This document shows positions 40,987-46,125 of a stretch of 46,125 nt of DNA, one piece after another (positions within the stretch are counted from its first letter, which is position 1; every line of letters starts with the position of its first letter). Source of the DNA: Candidatus Aminicenantota bacterium (GTDB taxonomy: Bacteria > Acidobacteriota > Aminicenantia > Aminicenantales > Aminicenantaceae); NCBI GenBank assembly GCA_020344415.1, contig CP070825.1, positions 3,417,496 through 3,463,620 on the forward strand, written 5' to 3'. The translations under genes and the position numbers were made by a program. The notes beneath the pieces are model-generated. The model was not told the origin of the DNA, searched no databases, and saw only the letters and a list, made by a program, of their open reading frames with translations.

Positions 40987-42807
40987 ATGAAAAACAAAAT
41001 TCTCTTTCTTACGATTCTTCTATTCTTTGCATTTTTCTTCCTATCTGGACTAAACCAGGCATCTCAGGAAGGCAGTTCCAAATATGATGTGCTGATAAAA
41101 GGTGGAAAGATATTAGATGGATCGCTCAAGCCTGCATCCAAGGCAGATGTCGCTGTAAAAGACGGCATAATCGTTAAGATAGCAAAATCGATCAAGGAGC
41201 CGGCCGCTAAGGTCATAAACGCCAAAGGATTTTATGTCTCGCCTGGTTTCATCGACCTTCATACTCATGTAGACAGAGGAATGTACTTCCCTGAAAACAG
41301 GGCCTGTTTAAATTATTTAAAGCAAGGTGTAACTACAGTTATTGTCGGACAATGCGGCTCGAGTGCCTGGCCCGTTTTTGAGAAGGCTGGAGATTTGATG
41401 AAAGTTTGGACAGAGGAGGGAATAGGGCCAAATGCAGCCTTGCTCGTTGGCCATGGTACCGTTCGTCAGCTTGTTCTCGGAATGGAAGATAGAAAACCCA
41501 CACCCGAAGAATTGGAAAAAATGAAATCTTTGGTCAAAGAAGCTATGGAACAGGGAGCTTGCGGGCTTTCAACTGGATTAATCTATCTGCCTGGAAGGTA
41601 TTCGGAGACAGACGAAGTCATAGAACTCGTAAAGGTTATCGCTCCCTACGGTGGGATATATCATACTCATGTTCGCAATGAAAGGGACAAGCTCGTTGAT
41701 GCCGTTAGAGAAGCCATAGAAATCTCAGAAAAATCAGGAGCTCCAGTCCACATCTCTCATTTCAAGGTGATGGGAAAATCCAATTGGGGACTTGTCAAGG
41801 ATGCCTGCGCCACTATAGAAGAAGCGCGTGCAAACGGAATTAAGGTCACCGCTGATCAGTATCCTTACCGATTCTCCAGTGGATATCCTTATCAAAGCCT
41901 CATTCCAGGCTCAGTCTGGCGGGGAGAAGAAGATCCCAAGAGTCTGACATCTGAGGATGTTGAAACAATCTTTGACCATCTCAGAGATTCTCAATTGATT
42001 GAACTCTACAAAAGAGTTTCCCCTTATGTTCCCCTCTCCGAGCACCACCAACAGTATCTTGATGAGCTTCCTCGGAAGTGGCTTGTCAGACTTGTAGGGC
42101 GAACTTTTATCAGCCCTGGAAACTTTCGGGGGATTGGAAGCCCAAGGGAAAGGACGCTGTTTTTGAAACGCATGAATAACCCAGAAGAGGCAGCTGAGAT
42201 TCGGGAAAAAATCAGAGATCACATAGATAATCTCGTCGGCCCGGATAAATTTATTGTTGGCATTTGTGTTGAGAGAAACCTGGAAGGAAAATCTTTATCC
42301 CAGGTCGCCGCCATAAAGGGAAAATCCATATCAGATACAGCTATAGAGCTAGAATTGATGGGAGCCAGATGCATACCTCTTCAAATGCTTGAAGATGATA
42401 TAGAATACATAATGAAAAAAGATTACGTTGGCACAGGAAGCGATGGAACAGCCCCCTTTTATGGCATCGGGCTAACCCATATCCGTTCTTATTCCACATT
42501 TCTGCATAAAATCAAAAAATATGCATTAACCCGAAAAACTACCTCAATTGAGCATATTATCCGGTCCCAGACATCACTGCCAGCTCAGATCATGAATTGG
42601 AATGACAGAGGATGGATTAAAAAAGGATACAAGGCAGACATAGCCGTGTTCGATCCCAAAAACATAAAAATCAAGACTTCAATTTCCAATCCTCACGCTT
42701 ATAGTGAAGGAGTGAAATACTTATTGATAAACGGAGAGCTCGTTCTGGATGGAGGAAAGCATACTGGAAAGCTTCCAGGAAAGGTTATCAAACTCAAAAA
42801 AACGTAA
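40987..42807 (+). CDS. Exported D-aminoacylase / N-acyl-D-amino-acid deacylase family
   Basis: A 606-residue protein with signal peptide (LFLTILLFFAFFFLSGL) and the D-aminoacylase pattern: DVLIKGGKILDGS, SPGFIDLHTHVDRG (HxH), VIVGQCGSS (metal-bridging Cys), THVRNERD, PVHISHFKVMG (His ligands) and TGSDGTAPF (Asp). The closing GYKADIAVFDPKNI is typical. All ligands are present. It removes acyl groups from N-acyl-D-amino acids, or acts on D-residue dipeptides, here in the periplasm. AAAGGAGG is seven bases before the ATG. It is separated by the repeat units from the amidohydrolase triplet but shares strand and theme. Length is above the ~480-550 residues of typical family members because of an insertion around 300-400. 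Confidence 0.88.
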   Translation: MKNKILFLTILLFFAFFFLSGLNQASQEGSSKYDVLIKGGKILDGSLKPASKADVAVKDGIIVKIAKSIKEPAAKVINAKGFYVSPGFIDLHTHVDRGMYFPENRACLNYLKQGVTTVIVGQCGSSAWPVFEKAGDLMKVWTEEGIGPNAALLVGHGTVRQLVLGMEDRKPTPEELEKMKSLVKEAMEQGACGLSTGLIYLPGRYSETDEVIELVKVIAPYGGIYHTHVRNERDKLVDAVREAIEISEKSGAPVHISHFKVMGKSNWGLVKDACATIEEARANGIKVTADQYPYRFSSGYPYQSLIPGSVWRGEEDPKSLTSEDVETIFDHLRDSQLIELYKRVSPYVPLSEHHQQYLDELPRKWLVRLVGRTFISPGNFRGIGSPRERTLFLKRMNNPEEAAEIREKIRDHIDNLVGPDKFIVGICVERNLEGKSLSQVAAIKGKSISDTAIELELMGARCIPLQMLEDDIEYIMKKDYVGTGSDGTAPFYGIGLTHIRSYSTFLHKIKKYALTRKTTSIEHIIRSQTSLPAQIMNWNDRGWIKKGYKADIAVFDPKNIKIKTSISNPHAYSEGVKYLLINGELVLDGGKHTGKLPGKVIKLKKT

Positions 42808-42853
42808 TTAATTATAGGGATACAATACTTAATTCAACTGAGAGGTGAATTCT

Positions 42854-44965
42854 ATGCTTACCCCAAAAAAATCATGGCTTTCGGTAATCACGATAACTTT
42901 CTTATTCCTTCTCCCATTATTTCTATTTCCTCAAGATTATCCGTACCTTATTAAAAGAGAGCTTCTGGAGATGATTCAGAGTGAAGTATCGGGAGAACGA
43001 GCTTGGGACATGGTTTCTAAAATTTCCCGTTTCCACCGCATCCGTGGTGGGGGAGAGGGATCAGAGTACAACCAGTGCGCAGAATATCTAGCCAAAGAAT
43101 TGAGGCAAATAGGCCTTAAAGAGGTTACGATCAAGAAATACAGATCTGATGGTTTCCAAAAATACTTTTTCTGGACTTCCCCCGTCGGTTGGAAGGTAAA
43201 TGGGGCAGAGCTGTGGATGATAAAGCCAAGCCGAAAGCTTATCGCAAGATTTTCTGATCAGGCCGTAAGTTTGATGCCCTACTCTCAGGGAGGAGAAGTT
43301 GAGTCTGAAGTTATCTATGTAGGAAGAGGGAGATCAGACGCAGAATACAAAAATAAAAATGTTAAAGGAAAACTTGTTTTTGCAACCGGGGGAGGAGGTT
43401 CGCAAGTTCATCGTCAAGCGGTTTTAAAAAGAGGCGCTGCAGGAGTCATTGTCGGACCTTCGGACAGAGAGGATCGCCTTCAATATCCCGACTTAATCGA
43501 GGTTAACCGCCTCTCTCCCAGTGGCGAAGAAAGAGAGAAAGCAGGGTTCGGCTTTGCCCTTTCTCGAAGACAAGAAAAAGAGCTGGTCTCTTTGTTCCGA
43601 GCAGGGAGAAAAGTTGCAATGAGAGCAGAGGTGGAAGCAGAACTTTTCGACGGCAACATGCCAGTGCTCGAAGCTAAAATCATCGGCACAGAATATCCCT
43701 CCCAGGAAATTATTATCATGGGTCACCTCGACCACTACAAACCCGGAGCTAACGACAATGCCTCGGGTTCAGCAGGCATGATAGAAATGGCCAGAAACCT
43801 CCGCGCCCTCGTTGAAAGAGACGCTATCTCACCTCTAAAGAGAACCATTCGCTTCCTCTGGCTCCCAGAAATACATGGAGCTGCAGCCTATTTGACCAAA
43901 CATCTAGACCTGAAAGAGAAGGGAATATGCGGGATGAATCTGGATATGATTGGTGAAGATTATACTTTGTGTCAATCTAACTTCAATCTGATCTGCTCTC
44001 CCTATTCTGTGCCTGGTTATATAAACGATGTCCTCACCAATCTCTTTGGTTGGCTGGAGGGAAGAGCCTTTTTTTCTCCAAGAGGAAGCAAGAACCGTTT
44101 TAATTTCCGCATCAGGCCGTTTTCTGGAGGATCAGACCACGTTATGTTTAACGACTCGACCTTTTCTATCCCTACTCCGATGCTGGGTCACGGGGATGTT
44201 TTTCACCACACAAGCCTGGACACCCCTGATAAGTGTGATCCTACCGAAATGAAAAGAATTATCAGCCTGGCCTTGGCAGCAACCATCTTCATAGCCAACG
44301 CTGATGATGAAGATGCACTCGAATTAGCCCGGGAGGTATTCACTCAAGCGAACATTAGAATGACAAGAAGAACACAAAGGTCCATCCGGCTTCTCCATCA
44401 GTATGCATCAGACACAGATAAGCGTAACAATCTTGCTGAGCTTTATTCAAACATAATCAACTATCCTATCGTACAGGCCCAGGTCGAAACAGCAAACCTC
44501 GAAGAGATCAAAGAACTCGGTAAAGAGAAGGCAACCCAATCGGCAATAGATAGCCTTATAAAGGATTTAAACCGCCAAATCGCAGACGAAAAGGACATAA
44601 TCAATTCTACATATGATCTTTTCCTTGAGCGATACGAACTGAACAAGGAAGACTTCCAGCTCAACGATCTATACAAAAAAGCTTCCTCATTAAAGCCTAA
44701 AAGGCTTTTTAAGGGCCCTCTGCCTGGGAACTACCTTAGGGAAAACCTTGATGAAAAAGGCTCTGCTTGGTACACAAGAAACAGAGCAAAGATTGGACGA
44801 AGCTATGGATCCAAGATATATGAGATCGTCAATCTAATGGATGGGAACCGCAGCCTCCTTGATATCAGGCATATCGTGTCCTGTGAATATAACGAAACAG
44901 ATGTTGAATTCATACTTCATTTTGCCGGAGATCTCAAAAAGCTCAAATTGATTACTTTTGAATGA
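42854..44965 (+). CDS. Exported M28 family peptidase with extended C-terminus
   Basis: A 703-residue protein; AGAGGTGA is about 7 bases before ATG 42854 (an in-frame GTG at 42845 is less likely). A signal peptide (SVITITFLFLLPLFLF) and a PA-like region (~140-250, FATGGGGSQVHRQAVLKRGAAG) precede the M28 domain. The zinc ligands are His/Asp in GHLDHYKPGANDNASG, Asp in NLDMIGED and His in VFHHTSLDTPD. The usual Glu-Glu pair is LPEIHG, with only the first Glu present. Residues ~480-640 are helical; ~640-703 resemble a PqqD-like winged domain (YEIVNLMDGNRSLLDIRHI). It probably degrades peptides alongside the neighbouring deacylases. The second Glu loss could alter metal binding. Confidence 0.83.
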   Translation: MLTPKKSWLSVITITFLFLLPLFLFPQDYPYLIKRELLEMIQSEVSGERAWDMVSKISRFHRIRGGGEGSEYNQCAEYLAKELRQIGLKEVTIKKYRSDGFQKYFFWTSPVGWKVNGAELWMIKPSRKLIARFSDQAVSLMPYSQGGEVESEVIYVGRGRSDAEYKNKNVKGKLVFATGGGGSQVHRQAVLKRGAAGVIVGPSDREDRLQYPDLIEVNRLSPSGEEREKAGFGFALSRRQEKELVSLFRAGRKVAMRAEVEAELFDGNMPVLEAKIIGTEYPSQEIIIMGHLDHYKPGANDNASGSAGMIEMARNLRALVERDAISPLKRTIRFLWLPEIHGAAAYLTKHLDLKEKGICGMNLDMIGEDYTLCQSNFNLICSPYSVPGYINDVLTNLFGWLEGRAFFSPRGSKNRFNFRIRPFSGGSDHVMFNDSTFSIPTPMLGHGDVFHHTSLDTPDKCDPTEMKRIISLALAATIFIANADDEDALELAREVFTQANIRMTRRTQRSIRLLHQYASDTDKRNNLAELYSNIINYPIVQAQVETANLEEIKELGKEKATQSAIDSLIKDLNRQIADEKDIINSTYDLFLERYELNKEDFQLNDLYKKASSLKPKRLFKGPLPGNYLRENLDEKGSAWYTRNRAKIGRSYGSKIYEIVNLMDGNRSLLDIRHIVSCEYNETDVEFILHFAGDLKKLKLITFE

Positions 44966-44974
44966 AAGGAAATT

Positions 44975-46125
44975 CTAAAGAAGAGCTTCCGTCTTGTTCG
45001 CCAGGGTTTGTTTGAACATATAATAAAAAAGAACAAGAATCCCGATTATTCCTAAAAAGATAAAGGGAGAATTTATTCCAAATTTATCTGAGAGAAATCC
45101 AGAGATAAGCACAACGATCGAGCCAGCAAGCATCTGAGCGTTGGCGGCGAGGCTGAAAGCTTGAGTCTGATTTTTCTCCGGAACCGAATTTCCAACAAAA
45201 GATTGAAAAGCGGGATAGATAAGAAAAAGAAAAGCACCAAAAAAGAAAAGACTCCCCACAGCAAGCTCTATTTTAATCGATGTGCCTAATAGAAAAAGAA
45301 AGAAGCTCGCACCGCCAAATGCGACAAGAGATACTCTAATTCGGCTAAATCTGTGAACTATAAACCCAAAAATGTAGGTCATGACTGTTCCGATTCCAAT
45401 CCAAAAGGCAAGAAAAAGCCCTGTTTGTCCTAAAGGGACCTGGAACTTATGATTAAAAAGAGACGGGGCATAATAAATAGTTGCTCCCCAACATGCTCCC
45501 CCGAATACAAAACCTGGTATATAGATTCGAATAATCCTCAGCGTTTCCATCCAGGAGGCCAAGTCAAGCTTCCTTCTTTCCTTGCTCATTGTAGAAATTC
45601 TCCTTACTGATAGGAAGCTTACCAGCCCTAAGAAAAAGCTGGCTCCGGCCCAGACAAAAAGCGGGATCTTCCAGCCGAAATTCTGAGCCAGAAAACCAGA
45701 AGAAACAAAGGCAACAAACACCCCAAGATTTCCAGAGCCGCTCTGGATTCCCATGGCAAAGTCAATTGCCTGGCTGGGATGAGTTTTCGAAACCCAGGCC
45801 ACTCCGATGGAGTGGTAGAAACTGTTGAACACTCTCATGATGAGATAAATAAAAAGCAGAGACGCAAAACCCGAAGAAAATGTTATCAATACAAGAGATA
45901 TAGAAATCCCAATAAAGCTGAAGAAAAGCATAGACCTGTATTCAAGTCTATCAGAGACATTGGCAATGATAATCTGGAAGAGGAAAGTAACGAGGAATCC
46001 CAGATTGGATAAAATGCCAATATGAGAATATTTCCTAATGATAAATTGCTGGCTGTAGAAAAGGGGAAAGATCATTGGGACAGTGATAGTTGCCGCATCA
46101 TTGAGGAGGTGGAAAAGAGAAGCAG
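44975..46125 (-). CDS. MFS transporter, 5' end outside window
   Basis: The frame is open to the window edge: upstream of ATG 46075 it continues as ASLFHLLNDAATITVP, typical of the first helix of major facilitator proteins, so the true start lies beyond 46125. About eleven hydrophobic segments follow, with the loop 2-3 motif in IANVSDRLEYRS (cf. G-x-x-x-D-R-x-G-R-R) and a central SVRRISTMSKERRKLD cytoplasmic loop. Proton-driven drug, sugar or organic-acid transport is possible; the FSR-like branch (fosmidomycin resistance) is one candidate. It converges on the M28 gene with a 9-bp gap. Confidence 0.8.
   Translation of the reverse strand, partial: ASLFHLLNDAATITVPMIFPLFYSQQFIIRKYSHIGILSNLGFLVTFLFQIIIANVSDRLEYRSMLFFSFIGISISLVLITFSSGFASLLFIYLIMRVFNSFYHSIGVAWVSKTHPSQAIDFAMGIQSGSGNLGVFVAFVSSGFLAQNFGWKIPLFVWAGASFFLGLVSFLSVRRISTMSKERRKLDLASWMETLRIIRIYIPGFVFGGACWGATIYYAPSLFNHKFQVPLGQTGLFLAFWIGIGTVMTYIFGFIVHRFSRIRVSLVAFGGASFFLFLLGTSIKIELAVGSLFFFGAFLFLIYPAFQSFVGNSVPEKNQTQAFSLAANAQMLAGSIVVLISGFLSDKFGINSPFIFLGIIGILVLFYYMFKQTLANKTEALL

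Overview
The window looks like a chromosomal stretch of an anaerobic, moderately AT-rich Gram-negative bacterium. Gene content resembles Candidatus Aminicenantes (Acidobacteriota side): exported M28 peptidases and amidohydrolases in runs, Tat-exported enzymes, a DUF1015/PGDH/class-V aminotransferase operon, DUF4416, and dispersed short palindromes. This assignment is an inference from gene content; there is no rRNA or other phylogenetic marker here. No tRNA, rRNA, CRISPR array, complete insertion sequence or prophage was seen.

Layout. (1) 1-6613, minus strand: a surface-polysaccharide region. It holds the start of a secreted DUF4440-like protein, a membrane pentapeptide-repeat protein and a very large O-antigen ligase/polymerase fused to TPRs and a C-terminal transglutaminase domain. 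Upstream lie three decayed genes: a methyltransferase and an acyltransferase, each cut by one in-frame TAA, and a frameshifted O-antigen ligase fragment. (2) 6639-10053, plus: a promoter and three overlapping lipid genes (CdsA-like, PlsC fused to a thymidylate-kinase-like domain, diacylglycerol-kinase-like), then a bidirectional terminator and a convergent lactate permease. (3) 11936-14122, plus: MinD/ParA-like ATPase, J-domain/RodZ-type HTH protein and DUF4416. (4) 14362-18955, minus: class-V aminotransferase, phosphoglycerate dehydrogenase, DUF1015 and cysteine desulfurase, probably one serine/cysteine-linked operon. (5) 19265-23231: an M20 peptidase, then an exported M28 peptidase with a small beta-barrel protein and a GlsB-like membrane protein.

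(6) 23243-32505: a DUF362 ferredoxin-type protein diverges from a run with a membrane-anchored reductive-dehalogenase-like protein, a Tat-exported PLP enzyme and a kynureninase-like enzyme. A Tat-signal radical SAM protein, apparently starting at ATA, and a secreted GH63-type glycosidase follow. (7) 32507-36178: a phosphosulfolactate-synthase (ComA) family protein with an HPr-kinase-like P-loop protein, an alpha/beta hydrolase and a UbiE/MenG methyltransferase. (8) 36566-44965, plus: an exported degradation cluster of three tandem amidohydrolases (the outer two lack metal ligands), a D-aminoacylase-type deacylase and a second M28 peptidase. It is interrupted by a tandem 71-bp repeat. (9) The window ends in an MFS transporter whose 5' end lies outside.

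Together the genes suggest an organism living on peptides, modified or D-amino acids and carbohydrates, with a substantial envelope-facing enzyme set. The most unusual items are the ligase-TPR-transglutaminase fusion, the ATA-start Tat radical SAM gene, the membrane-anchored RdhA-like protein, the amidohydrolase triplet with two apparent pseudoenzymes, and the repeats whose hairpin stems change in a compensatory way.
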